A model generated the notes under the pieces. The model was not told the origin of the DNA. It saw only the letters and a list, made by a program, of their open reading frames with translations, and did no database searches. A DNA stretch of 64,000 nt from Agarophyton chilense (taxonomy: Eukaryota; Rhodophyta; Florideophyceae; Gracilariales; Gracilariaceae), in the NCBI GenBank assembly GCA_030374765.1, contig JARGXX010000025.1, positions 434,001 to 498,000 on the forward strand. Reading direction: 5' to 3'. Every line of letters starts with the position of its first letter. Within the stretch, counting starts at the first letter, position 1. Below are positions 10,003 to 19,057 of this stretch, one piece after another. Made by a program: the position numbers and the translations under genes.

Positions 10003-10910
10003 AGCCAACGGCGCAGCAGCGCGCCCCAAACGACAGGAGCGTGGCGATGCAGGCACGCTACGGGGGTCGCCCGACGGATGAAGAATTTCTACTGCAGTAG
10101 GCGGCGACGCGCGACAAGGAAATCACAATTGCCACGACGTGAATGAACAACGCGTGCGGTGCGCGGGGGAGCGAGAATGGTGGAGGAGATCGAACGGTGA
10201 ATGGGCAACATGCACGCGGTGAGATATTGAGTGCGTTGGCGACGACCAATGATGGCGGCGCGCCGCATTTGTTGGTGGTAGCACACATGTGCGCTCGAGC
10301 GCGGCTGGACACGTTGCCACGCGCACAGATGAACACGACGGCGTAGGTGGACAGGGAGTGGGTAGTGGCCACGGATGCAGAGCTGGCGACGTGGGGGGGG
10401 TGGAGCGTGGCCGACGGTGTGATGCGCACCGTGGCACGCGGCGGGACGCGCAAGGCGGCGGCAAGGCGTCAAGGCGGCGACGCAAGAAAGGAAGGGGCGC
10501 GTGGCGGCGACGCGCACAGCGCGCTGACGTGCAGTTGTACGTTTTGTGTCTTTTGCGATTGTTCACCGCATTGGTTGACAAGGCGCCCCAGTACGCGCCA
10601 CGTGGGGCGCCAGTGTTATGGCTTGCGCTGGGAGCATTCAGCCACGCGCTCGCGTTGGGCGCTGTTTGTTGTGCGTCCTCCCCTTCGCTCCCCTGCTGCG
10701 CTTATAAACGCGCCGTTGGGCGCCAGTGCGCACTCGGCCGTTTCACCACTGCCTGCCTGCGCCGTGCTTGCACCCTTCAACTGCCGTTCCCCGTCCCCTT
10801 CAACTGCTCTGGAGTGCTTTATATAGTGCGCTGTGCGCTTCTCGTCTGCCCCCCCTTCCCGCCGCCCCACATTCGCTTTCGCCTCCATCTCTGTCTCACC
10901 CGTCGTCGCC
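10003..10910. promoter_or_regulatory. Divergent intergenic region between aminotransferase and GH113-like genes
   Basis: About 900 bp of GC-rich sequence between two outward-facing genes. For the plus-strand gene a TATA-like TTTATATA occurs at 10818-10825, about 85 bp before its ATG, and a second TATAAA at 10703-10708. No supported coding sequence. Frames that cross the region are Arg/Ala-rich by-products of composition. Confidence 0.4.
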
Positions 10911-12195
10911 ATGATCGCATCCACCCGCCCCCCCTCCGTCCATCGCATGCCGCTGCTGCTGCCGTTGCTGCTGCTGCTGCTTGTGCTGCAGCTGGTCGTC
11001 GTGCCACGCCCCGCCGCAGCCGCCTCAGCGGTCAAGGGCGTAGCATTCTCCACCGGCCACGACACCTGGGGTTACCGCCAGTGGTATGCTCACCGGTCGC
11101 TGTCCGATCTGCTTTCCACGGGTGCCAACTACGTACAAATTTCCGTGTACACCAAGATGACTTCATTACGCGCTCTCACCGCCGACCAGCAGACTGACGA
11201 CGAGTCCATCCGCTACATCATCCGCGCCATCAAGGCGCGCGGAGCCAAGGTATTCCTCAAACCCGTGGTTGAAGTGTCCGGCCACACATGGCGCGGCTAT
11301 CTGGATGGGCGCCCGGTATGGTTTGAGAAGGTGTACCGCCCCTTCATCATCAAGATGGCGCGCATTGCGCAGGAGGAGCGCGTTGATCTCTTCTCGTTGG
11401 GCAGTGAGTACCGAAACGCTGAGAAGCAGCTCAAACAATGGCTTATCACCATCGACGCTGTCAAGGACGTGTACACCGGCCGTCTCACGTACATTGCCAA
11501 CCACGACTCGTACCGTCGCGTCAACTTTTGGCATCGCATGGATTACATCTCCATCTCCGCTTATTTCAAGTTCAGGGGCGGTGTGCGCGGCCCGTCGCCC
11601 ACCATGAACCAGACCAAGCTGTTGTGGAAAAATGTGGCAGACGACATCAATCGGTGGCGTATGTGGAGCAAATTTGGCCACAAGCAGGTGCTCATTGCCG
11701 AGGTGGGCGCCCAAAGCAAAGGTAAGTTGTTTTTGTTTTTACTGTGCCCCGTCCCACATTTACCTTCTCGACCCGCCTTTCTCACACTTGCATCACCCAC
11801 CCCTCCATCACCCCTCCATCGCGCATGCAGGTGACGGAATCGTGTACCGCGTGCCGTGGGATTGGACAATAACGGCGCCGGTAGACTTCAACGAACAGGT
11901 ATGTGTGTGTGTGTGTGTGTGTGAATGTTGTTTTGAGCCTCGCCACCCCGCCGCGTCACATCATCTCTGTCATGCGCTCACACTTGTACTGTCTTTTTGT
12001 TATTGCGCGCCGCAGGTGAAGATGTATGAGGGCATTTGCTCAGCGTTCATGCCGCAGAAGTGGGTCGCAGGCGTCGTGTTCTGGAACTGGGAGCTACAGC
12101 CGCATGCCGGCACGTACCAGCCAGGCATTGCTGGCTACACTCCGCAGAACAAACCCGCACTCGACGTCATGCGGCGCTACTTCAAATCCGCGTAG
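10911..12195 (+). CDS. Secreted GH113-like glycoside hydrolase (TIM barrel), three exons
   Basis: Exons 10911-11721, 11831-11898 and 12016-12195, joined at GT-AG sites (AAAG|GTAAG ... GCAG|GTGAC; ACAG|GTATG ... GCAG|GTGAA), give 352 aa. The start at 10911 (GCCATGA) puts a clean signal peptide first: residues 13-31 are almost all Leu/Val, ending at AAAAS. An in-frame ATG at 10833 would add 26 residues ahead of it. The mature protein is a (beta/alpha)8 fold like GH113 beta-mannanases: GVAFSTGHDTWG at strand 1, LKPVVEVSG, the presumed acid/base Glu in SLGSE (E166) and the presumed nucleophile in LIAEVG (E264). GH113 enzymes cut beta-1,4-mannan, so a secreted or wall role is inferred; substrate is not shown. 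Intron 2 begins with a (TG)n tract at 11902-11923. Confidence 0.75.
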
Positions 12196-12550
12196 CGCGC
12201 GCCAAACAAACAGCGCCGTGTGCGCAGCAGCGCCACATTTCGACCCCGCCGTTGCGCGCGCGTACGCTGTCAAAACTAGAGGCGAAAAAGTATCATGTAC
12301 TAGTAGCGTAGTTATGATAGGCTCCTCGTCTGCAAGCTGTAAGAGTCCAATGCGGGACGACCGCTCTCTCTTAGTTAGGATAGGCTCCTCGTCTGCAAGC
12401 TGTAAGAGTCCAATGCGGGACGACCGCTCTCTCTCTCTGTCCCCACCCCCAACGCCAACGCCAACCCCCCCCTCCTCTCTTCTGCGGTAAACTCTTCCAC
12501 GGACTTGGCAGCGCCACGCTTCTGACGTTATACAGTAGTGACAGCAGTGA
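12196..12550. repeat. 63-bp tandem duplication in a convergent intergenic region
   Basis: Two adjacent, almost identical 63-bp copies, 12309-12371 and 12372-12434, each beginning TAGTTANGATAGGCTCC and ending in a CT run. The downstream CT and CCAACG tracts at 12427-12470 add more simple sequence. It lies between the 3' ends of the GH113-like and GT31 genes. Near identity points to a recent duplication. Confidence 0.9.
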
Positions 12551-13573
12551 TTAGTTGTCATGCATGTCAGCGGCCGCCAGTCTGCTAATCTTGACGTGCG
12601 GCAGTTTGTGCGAGTGCCGATTCGGAATGAAGCTGCGCTGCGAACTCGCACACGTGCGCTCCGGCCCGAAGAGCTGTGGAAGCTCATACATAACGTGCGT
12701 CCTGGCGTTGCGGAACGCGGCGCTCATAGCACGCTCGCCCACGTGGTGCGCAAAGATAAAGCGCTCACAAAAGTCGTGCGAAGAGTTTGGCGCGAGGCGT
12801 TCGTCGTGCATGTATTGTGTGAGGTAGGATTGTTGTGCGTCGATGCGCCGCTGGTCGTCAAAGATGGTCAGATTCAGCACCCACGACCAGTAGCCAAAGT
12901 TCCAGCCCAGCGTGACGTGCTCGTCGAACGGCAGCAGTCCACCCACATGCTCGCTGGCCAGCAGCTGCACCACGTCGCTTGAAAACAACATAAAGTTCTC
13001 ATCGGCACGGTTTCTTCCCTGTTTGCACCAAAACTTGCCCCAGAAGAACTGCCGTCGCGGCACGTTGCCCATCTCATACAGCAACTTGTGCACGCACAAA
13101 AAGCTATCATCGTCCACGCGCAAAAAGTACTCGAGGCGCGGAAAGCGCGTCAAGGCCCAGCGAAACTGAAACAGACCGCGACTGCCGTACACGTTATGTT
13201 CGTTGTCGCCGTAGCCAGAGGGCAACGGCTGCAGCACCAAGTCGCGATTCACGCGCACCTCGCGCATGAGCGCGGTCCACACGGAGGCGCGCGACGCGTG
13301 GCCAACGCCAAAGGAAGGCGGAGCATCGGAGAAGAAGCGGTAGCGCACGGAGCCGTCGCGCGGCAACCAAGTGAGCCAGGACGCACGCGCAGCGGCGCGT
13401 AGTCGCGCGTTGGCCGGCGCCGAACCGAGCGCCACGAACAGCCGCACGTGGTCCACCGTGCGCGCGTTTGTCATCCACAACACAATTGTCGCCGTCAACG
13501 CCGCCGCTGCCGTCGCTGCTCGTCCGCGCCGCCGCACAGCGGCAGCGACACGCGCCCAACGGTGTGGCTTCAT
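12551..13573 (-). CDS. GT31-family beta-1,3-galactosyl/N-acetylglucosaminyl-transferase-like
   Basis: 340 aa from ATG 13573; the frame continues to a GTG at 13594 but that codon is not a likely start. It is a type II membrane protein layout: short basic N-terminus, one membrane anchor at about residues 18-35 (TAAAALTATIVLW), then a lumenal catalytic domain. FLRVDDDSFLCV carries the DxD metal/nucleotide-sugar motif (Asp154-156) and is typical of GT31; FFWGKFWC and the DEHVTLGW segment (ED-like region) also fit. GT31 enzymes build beta-1,3-linked galactose or GlcNAc on glycans in the Golgi. The acceptor is unknown. It is convergent with the GH113-like gene and divergent from the PSA2-like gene 222 bp away, so a shared promoter is possible. 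Confidence 0.85.
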   Translation of the reverse strand: MKPHRWARVAAAVRRRGRAATAAAALTATIVLWMTNARTVDHVRLFVALGSAPANARLRAAARASWLTWLPRDGSVRYRFFSDAPPSFGVGHASRASVWTALMREVRVNRDLVLQPLPSGYGDNEHNVYGSRGLFQFRWALTRFPRLEYFLRVDDDSFLCVHKLLYEMGNVPRRQFFWGKFWCKQGRNRADENFMLFSSDVVQLLASEHVGGLLPFDEHVTLGWNFGYWSWVLNLTIFDDQRRIDAQQSYLTQYMHDERLAPNSSHDFCERFIFAHHVGERAMSAAFRNARTHVMYELPQLFGPERTCASSQRSFIPNRHSHKLPHVKISRLAAADMHDN

Positions 13574-13795
13574 CGTCGCGCGCGCGTTTCGCACGCGGAC
13601 GTTTCGCGCCGGACCGCCGCCCTTCCGTCGCCGCCTTTCACTCTCAAGCGCACCACCGCCCGTCGAGCCGCCGCACTACGCGTGCCCAACGTGGCAGTGC
13701 AAAAAACAGCACAGTAGCTTAAGTTTTACCTTTCAGCGCAATCTGTGCTCAGCGACCACCAACGCCCGCCTTGACCCTTTCGCCGTCTCTACAAC

Positions 13796-14351
13796 ATGAC
13801 CGCTTTCGTGTGCATCAACCCAATGTGTCTGGCTCAATCTCCCAGAAAACCACCACCAACCTCCCGTCGTCTGTTCCTCCGTGGCGTCATCGCAACCTCG
13901 CTCCTTACCGTGCTCCCGCGTGCTCCCCAAGCCTCCGCGCTGCCAACAAAACACTGGGCTCCCGAGGACCTTTGTACCCACTGCAGCGGCTGCGGAAAGC
14001 AAGCCTGCGCTCTCTGCGCCGCGTCTGGCGTCCTCACAATCGATGACTCTCTTGTCGTGCAGGATAATGTATGTCCCAATTGTCAGGGAGCTGGTTCAGT
14101 GCGATGTCCAGCATGTATCGGGCTTGGACTTGCAAACACCAATGGCATTCTGCGTCGCGGTAAGTGACATCCTTTTCATTTCGACGCCCCAAGTGTCAAA
14201 AACTTACCTTGTACTAAACAATGCACCACTCATCGCAGCTGCCAGGGATGGTTCTCTACGCATGCTCCGTGATGGAAGTTACGAGATTATGGACTGTTCG
14301 GCTTTTCCTTCATGTGACATTTATGGGGCGGAACGCCGTAGTCACATGTAG
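13796..14351 (+). CDS. PSA2: PSA2-like thylakoid-lumen DnaJ-type zinc-finger protein, two exons
   Basis: Exons 13796-14159 and 14239-14351, intron 14160-14238 (GTAAG ... CGCAG), giving 158 aa. Residues 1-22 are transit-peptide like. They are followed by a textbook twin-arginine signal: SRRLFLR (23-29), a hydrophobic stretch and an ASA cleavage site at 46-48, so the mature protein should cross the thylakoid membrane folded. The rest is a DnaJ-type zinc domain: CTHC (60-63), CALC (71-74), CPNCQGAG (93-100) and CPACIGLG (104-111), without a J domain. Arabidopsis PSA2 is a lumenal DnaJ-like zinc protein needed for photosystem I assembly; the combination of lumen targeting and CxxC repeats suggests the same role. 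The second exon encodes a 37-residue tail with two more cysteines. Confidence 0.72.
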
Positions 14352-14627
14352 TTAGCGAAGCGTACTTCTCTCAAGTACGAAATCTGTGTGTCAAGTGCAC
14401 TGTTGAACGGTGCACGCAGAGAACCCCAGCCATTTGCACGATTTCCCAACGAATATCGAGTCAATGACGACGATTGTAAGATAAATAGGTATAAAGGGTA
14501 ATCTTTGCTCTCCATTTGCTGAAAAATGGAGACAACAAAAGCTCAAGTGCGTAGTGCGTACGCTTGTCTTGGCAAATATGTTTAGTTGACGATAGTGCTC
14601 TAAAGACTGCTTGCTATAAGCAGACGA

Positions 14628-15510
14628 TTAGAAGACTTCTTGAACAATGTGACCCTTGTGGGACACGTAGATACCGTCAAGGAACTTACGAATATCCTTC
14701 CTCTTCACAAGACACACGTGATGAACCATGGCTGCACATTGCGAAACGAGTTCAATGTCAGAGCCTTCAACAATCAACTCATCCTTCACATCAGTCGATC
14801 TGTAACAGACAACATCGCCCTTCATGGGAACACGACGCACACGCTTTTCCCCTAAAAAGTTTCTAATCTCACAAGATTTCTTATCATCAGCGCAAGTAAC
14901 GTTGATAGGAAAATGGGCGTACACGAATCGAAGCTTGTAACGAAATCCAACTGTGACACCAAGAATCATGTTTTCAATCATGGAGCAGATGGTATTGATT
15001 TTGGCCGTTTCTTTTCGTGAACCATGCCACACATCTACGCGAATTCGACCATCTTCAACGCGACGAACATCCATTGCTGGTTTCACGGACCGATGAAGAG
15101 TTCCACGCGGTCCCGTTACGGTTACTTTCCGCGCCTTCAATGATATCTTCACTATAGGCACCAATCGCAGTTGTACCAAACAAGAACAAGCAGTTAGTTT
15201 CATGTCGAGATCGATTCTTTCCCGCCATTCCATCACGTCAACAGTGCATTTCATCTCGCGTTGTCATGTCGAGCGAAGAGCGTTTTTAAGGCGTAATGGA
15301 TAGTCACCGCCTTTCATCCATCCATTGCGCTTCACCACAACAACAACAACAGAAACGCACGCTCGGGCAATAAAGCCCTTGTTCGCGCCTCCTGAAACAT
15401 GGCGAAGCACAATGGCGCAAAGTGCAGATCTAGGTCTGAGTGCGATTAGAGATGCGAAACTTACCGCCTTCCGGGACGTCGACATACTCGGTGGAGAGAA
15501 CTGCCTTCAT
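14628..15510 (-). CDS. RPL9: Cytosolic 60S ribosomal protein uL6 (RPL9), two exons
   Basis: Exon 1, 15510-15465, encodes MKAVLSTEYVDVPEG and ends at G|GTAAG; exon 2 runs 15151-14628 after CTATAG, so the intron is 15464-15152 (313 nt, phase 1). The joined 189-aa protein has the normal length of eukaryotic uL6 and reads through the junction as VPEGVKISLKARK, as in the family. VTGPRGTL, GFRYKLRFVYAHFPIN and EIRNFLGEK are diagnostic of the eukaryotic cytosolic protein, which sits near the GTPase centre of the large subunit. The frame in exon 2 stays open backwards into the intron as far as 15254, giving a false start (ATGAAATGC) that simple reading would choose. Convergent with the PSA2-like gene. 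Confidence 0.93.
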
Positions 15511-15798
15511 CTTGAGAGCGTATGACGCGAGTAGTCACCGCGGAGAACGATATGGGGCTGTGTGCGATGCGCGATGTGGCAACTAATGTCGGCGTGCCGC
15601 CAGGTACGTGAAAGCGATGCCCCGGCCGCTGCTCAGTCGACTGCATTGCAGAGAGGTCGACGGCGACGTGCGGGGGTGAACTGCGCATGGTAGCCCGCAG
15701 TATTATTCCGGCTACCCAGAAGCATTCGAGGCTACAACATAAAGTCCAATTTATAATTTTTGTTTTCCATCGTTTTCTCCAAGCAAGGCATTTGCCGA
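15511..15798. other. Intergenic: RPL9 promoter and tRNA upstream region
   Basis: 288 bp with no coding sequence. It should hold the minus-strand RPL9 promoter and the 5' flank of the plus-strand tRNA. No convincing TATA element is seen on the minus strand close to 15510. Confidence 0.4.
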
Positions 15799-15870
15799 GG
15801 CCGCTTGGTCTAGTGGTATGATTCGTCCTTCGGGTGGACGAGGTCCCGGGTTCGATTCCCGGAGTGGCCC
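15799..15870 (+). tRNA. trnP-CGG: tRNA-Pro(CGG)
   Basis: 72 nt folding as a full cloverleaf with no intron: acceptor stem GGCCGCT paired with AGTGGCC (one G-T), discriminator C at 15870, D arm with the A box TGGTCTAGTGG, anticodon stem CGTCC/GGACG around loop TTCGGGT giving anticodon CGG, and a T arm with the B box GGTTCGATTCC. CCA is not encoded. The sequence closely follows nuclear eukaryotic tRNA-Pro. A minus-strand frame running through it (PGIEPGTSS) is only the shadow of the T arm. Confidence 0.97.
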
Positions 15871-16085
15871 CTCTGGTGCTCAGCCTTTTTCCTTTGCAAC
15901 TTTGCTTGCGCAGTTTGCTGTAGCATTCACGACATTTTGCGACTCGCCCTGAATTCGACACGAAAAGCGCAGGGCAGCGGCCACGTTGGTGAATCGCAAG
16001 TGAAATCACCGCATGCCAACAAAGATGCAAACCAAACTGTGTAACTCCGGGCGACCAATTCTTGATGCGATCCTGATTTCTAAAG

Positions 16086-16095
16086 TATATATAAA
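16086..16095 (+). promoter_or_regulatory. TATA-like element upstream of P450 gene
   Basis: TATATATAAA stands 153 bp before the P450 ATG, in the otherwise featureless 15871-16248 interval after the tRNA. Its position allows a 5' UTR of about 120 nt. Confidence 0.45.
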
Positions 16096-16248
16096 CCGCG
16101 CTAGTTCGTCCATTGCTTTGCCTTCTTGATTTTGTTTGTTGACTCAAACACAATATCTCAATCTTGTTTCCACTATTTCACTCACCCATTGAACCAGTCG
16201 CACCGAATCATTGAATCATTTCGAAATCTTTTTCTTTCATAATACATC

Positions 16249-17943
16249 ATGGCGAACAATAATTCTGGCAGATCTTCATGGTATTCAACGACCATCGATA
16301 TGTTACGTTCAGTATACGATGGAGGGACGCCCGCTCTGCAATCCGTTCAACGTACTGTTGAAGATGTTCTTCAATCTCAGAAACCCGACACCCACCAATC
16401 CGTATCTCCATCCATGGGGAACAATGTATCTGTACTAGTCGGCGTTGCCGCCGTTTCAGCCGCAAGCGCCGCTGTTTACTCCTGTGCAAAGCTTCATGTA
16501 CGAAGAAGTCGCTACTCTCACTTTGAAACCAAGCGGCCAGCACCAGGACCCACTCCACTTCCCTTTCTTGGAAACGTTCTACAATTGCGAACCCATTACT
16601 ACGAAACACTATATCGCTATGTCGATCACCCAATTAGCATTTTCTGGGTAATGACTGATCCATTTATCGTGGTTAACGATGAAGAGGCGTTGCGACGTGT
16701 GTTGGGTGGTGCCGGTGGGGTTTATACCAAACCCAGATATTTTGGGTATCGTTCGAAGGCAGTTAGTAATGCCGTTCGGGTCGAAAAGAACTTGGTGGCA
16801 AAAGAATCCATTCAGTATGATCCCAACGGGGATATTTCTCGTGCTGCTCTTGAGTCCATGATTGTTTCGTCGTTTGGTACCATCAAGACCTCTATGATTG
16901 GCCTTCTGCATGACCTTGAGATTGCTTCCTGTGATTATTACAACGTTAAATCGACTGCGGATTGCGATACTGTGAGACCAGTTAGACGGAGTATAGTTGG
17001 ACTCAATTTAAATCTATTGTTTGGTGTCTCTGGAGACCGTGGTGAGGATATCGATGACCACTGCGTTTCTGAGACTATATCGTCAGCTGGATCCGAGTTT
17101 GCAAGACGAATGGTCAATCCATTGAAGGTGCTTATTGATCTTCCCAGCAATGTGAAGTTCATGTGGGATGTAGGCGCTTTAATATCTCTTGGCCGGAGAC
17201 TGTGCGGCATCTTGGACGATACTGTAAAGAATTCTGGCTGTCCATCAGGTGAAGGTTGTAAGATGAATGCTTCAGGAGCAAGTTGGGTTCATGCGTGGAT
17301 TGGCAAGGTAGGAACCATTGGGAAGCTGGGAAAAGTCGTTGGTTTACTCATGGCCTCTACTCAGACCGTGCCTCTAGCCGCTGTGTGGATGCTTCATCTC
17401 GTAGCGAATGATGAAAAAGTGAAGGGTATGTTAAGGCAAGAGCTGAAGGATCTCGAAGTTGACACTATTAGAGACTTGGGATATGAACATCTTGACAAGA
17501 TGAAAGTCGCAGATGCAGTTATCAAGGAAACGCTGCGCTTGTATCCACCATTCCCTCTCATTCAAAGGCAAGCTCGTTTTGACGATGTGCTCGCTGACGT
17601 CAATATTTCATCCAACTCAATTGTTTATGTCGTACCATGGCTAGTTCATAGAAATCCAAAGTACTGGAAAAATGCTCATGAGTTCATGCCTGAAAGGTTC
17701 TTGGAAGGAAGCAGTTCCCATGGGGATGCACCGAGCGACTGGTTATATCTTCCATTTGGTCGCGGGTCAAGGATGTGCGCCGGTTCGAAACTTGCCATTA
17801 CAGAATTGAAGATTCTTCTCTGCCACACTCTTTGTTCGTACGAGTGGGAAAGCAGGCGAGAAATAATCTCTCGAGATAGTAGATTCCCAGAACTTGGTAT
17901 GGATCCCAAAGGAATCAGGATGTCGTTCCGAAGGAGGAAGTGA
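16249..17943 (+). CDS. Cytochrome P450 monooxygenase
   Basis: 564 aa, intronless, ATG at 16249. After a 55-residue Ser/Asn-rich leader comes a membrane anchor (about 60-80), a Pro-rich hinge (RPAPGPTPLPFLGN, 96-109) and the P450 domain. ExxR in helix K is ETLR (427-430) followed by LYPPFP; PERF and the haem loop FGRGSRMCAG (Cys510) are canonical, so haem binding is secure. The helix-I oxygen-activation motif, usually (A/G)Gx(D/E)T, reads ASTQT (369-373): threonine is kept but the acid is Gln. The enzyme is likely bound to the ER or plastid membrane. The substrate cannot be told; the layout recalls algal microsomal P450s. The long leader may include a targeting peptide, or M56 could be an alternative start. 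Convergent with the next gene. Confidence 0.93.
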   Translation: MANNNSGRSSWYSTTIDMLRSVYDGGTPALQSVQRTVEDVLQSQKPDTHQSVSPSMGNNVSVLVGVAAVSAASAAVYSCAKLHVRRSRYSHFETKRPAPGPTPLPFLGNVLQLRTHYYETLYRYVDHPISIFWVMTDPFIVVNDEEALRRVLGGAGGVYTKPRYFGYRSKAVSNAVRVEKNLVAKESIQYDPNGDISRAALESMIVSSFGTIKTSMIGLLHDLEIASCDYYNVKSTADCDTVRPVRRSIVGLNLNLLFGVSGDRGEDIDDHCVSETISSAGSEFARRMVNPLKVLIDLPSNVKFMWDVGALISLGRRLCGILDDTVKNSGCPSGEGCKMNASGASWVHAWIGKVGTIGKLGKVVGLLMASTQTVPLAAVWMLHLVANDEKVKGMLRQELKDLEVDTIRDLGYEHLDKMKVADAVIKETLRLYPPFPLIQRQARFDDVLADVNISSNSIVYVVPWLVHRNPKYWKNAHEFMPERFLEGSSSHGDAPSDWLYLPFGRGSRMCAGSKLAITELKILLCHTLCSYEWESRREIISRDSRFPELGMDPKGIRMSFRRRK

Positions 17944-18068
17944 ATTACTGGTGTTAAGGTAAACAATCGGTATATATTTCGCGATTTACCGCTCATCGAT
18001 AGGTCAGCGTGAGATCGGGTTGAAACAGTTCCTCGTGAACTGTAGTTTTTTCACAATAACATCAGCTG

Positions 18069-18530
18069 TTACTCTGCTGCTTCTTTACTTGGTTTGGGTT
18101 CCTGGTCGACCGCGTAAGAGAAACGATAAACATCATCGGTACACAACGGACATTCGATCCTTTGAGCGCCCCGGCAATAGTAACAAACTATAGTTCTTCC
18201 CAGGTATCCAAGTCCATGGCAGACTGGACACTCCACTTCCCCATGATTTTCACAGTAGGAGCACAGTTCAGTAGGCGTTTCCTGAACGTTGTGTTCAGGA
18301 TTTTTGTTTTGTTTCTGACCTTCGTCGTCTGAGGTTGTAGTCAGATTTTCAGAGGAAGTCATTCGAACTATTTTGCAAAAACCGTGCCCTGCCGATTTCG
18401 GTCGAGACTGCCTTGGAAATGCATTCTTCAGAATGCACGAGCCTTTCCCACTGATTCTCGACCATGCTTTGGGACAGGGAGGCGATTGAGAGACGAGGAT
18501 TGGTTGAAACAAGTACGGTTTGCAGTCCAT
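18069..18530 (-). CDS. DnaJ-type zinc-finger (CxxC repeat) protein, probably plastid
   Basis: 153 aa from ATG 18530; the frame is open a little further upstream but only to a TTG. The first 55 residues are basic and Ser/Pro-rich with no acids until the middle, like a transit peptide. Four CxxC pairs follow a linker: C90-C93, C101-C104 (CPVCHGLG), C116-C119 (CYYCRG) and C127-C130 (CPLC). There is no J domain, so this belongs with stand-alone DnaJ zinc domains such as BSD2 and LQY1, which act as chaperones or disulfide isomerases in plastids. Unlike the PSA2-like gene about 4 kb away, it has no twin-arginine signal, suggesting stroma or membrane surface. Which subfamily it belongs to is open. 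Confidence 0.7.
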   Translation of the reverse strand: MDCKPYLFQPILVSQSPPCPKAWSRISGKGSCILKNAFPRQSRPKSAGHGFCKIVRMTSSENLTTTSDDEGQKQNKNPEHNVQETPTELCSYCENHGEVECPVCHGLGYLGRTIVCYYCRGAQRIECPLCTDDVYRFSYAVDQEPKPSKEAAE

Positions 18531-19057
18531 GAAAGTGTCCTGGGTTGCACTCTGCAACTAATTTCGATTGCTCGAATCACATGTGCAGTTTCGCAACGGT
18601 AGAGGGATTTTCGTTAAATCTTCAGAGCATTGAAGTATGATGCAGAGCAGATATGTAGTTCGGTTGCTGAAGCGTCAAATCTCACGGTATTTTTTTCCTG
18701 TGTTTTGTGGTTTTAATCTTTCAGCGTTGTATTTGTGGACCACATTACTACAACGGAACATGCCGAGATCCGATCGCAATGAATTCTAGCTAGCAGCAGC
18801 TTAGATAAGGGTACTTTTCGTAAACGTAAGTCCCCTCAATAACTTCTCGCCATTGGTTCCAAGGGTACTGGAGCCACACAGTAACGCTTCCAAACCTGGT
18901 ATTTCGAACTGCAATTGAAAGGATGAGGGCCGACTATAAGGGTTAAAGCTTGAATTTTAGTGTGCCACTGCCAGGATCGAAAGAGACGACATTCATTTAT
19001 GAAACAAGAATCTCACGTTTGATATCGCACCACACCGTTCAGGTTGTGGAGGAAAAC
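18531..19057. promoter_or_regulatory. Divergent intergenic region between zinc-finger and SDR genes
   Basis: About 530 bp shared as 5' flank by two outward-facing genes for plastid-type proteins. No TATA box is obvious. The plus frame of the SDR is open back to a TTG at 18950, so part of this region could be coding if a non-ATG start or an upstream exon is used. Confidence 0.35.

Noticed and set aside
10289-11197. 302-codon plus-strand frame overlapping the GH113-like start
   Set aside because: Different frame from the glycosidase, Arg/Ala/Cys-rich, and crosses promoter and coding sequence; no domain.
15461-16153. 230-codon minus-strand frame
   Set aside because: It crosses the tRNA gene and RPL9 exon 1, and its PGIEPGTSS stretch is the complement of the tRNA T arm, a known source of false predictions.
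18950-19057. N-terminal extension of the GC1-like SDR
   Set aside because: The extension begins at TTG; the ATG at 19058 already gives a plausible transit peptide. Kept only as a possibility.
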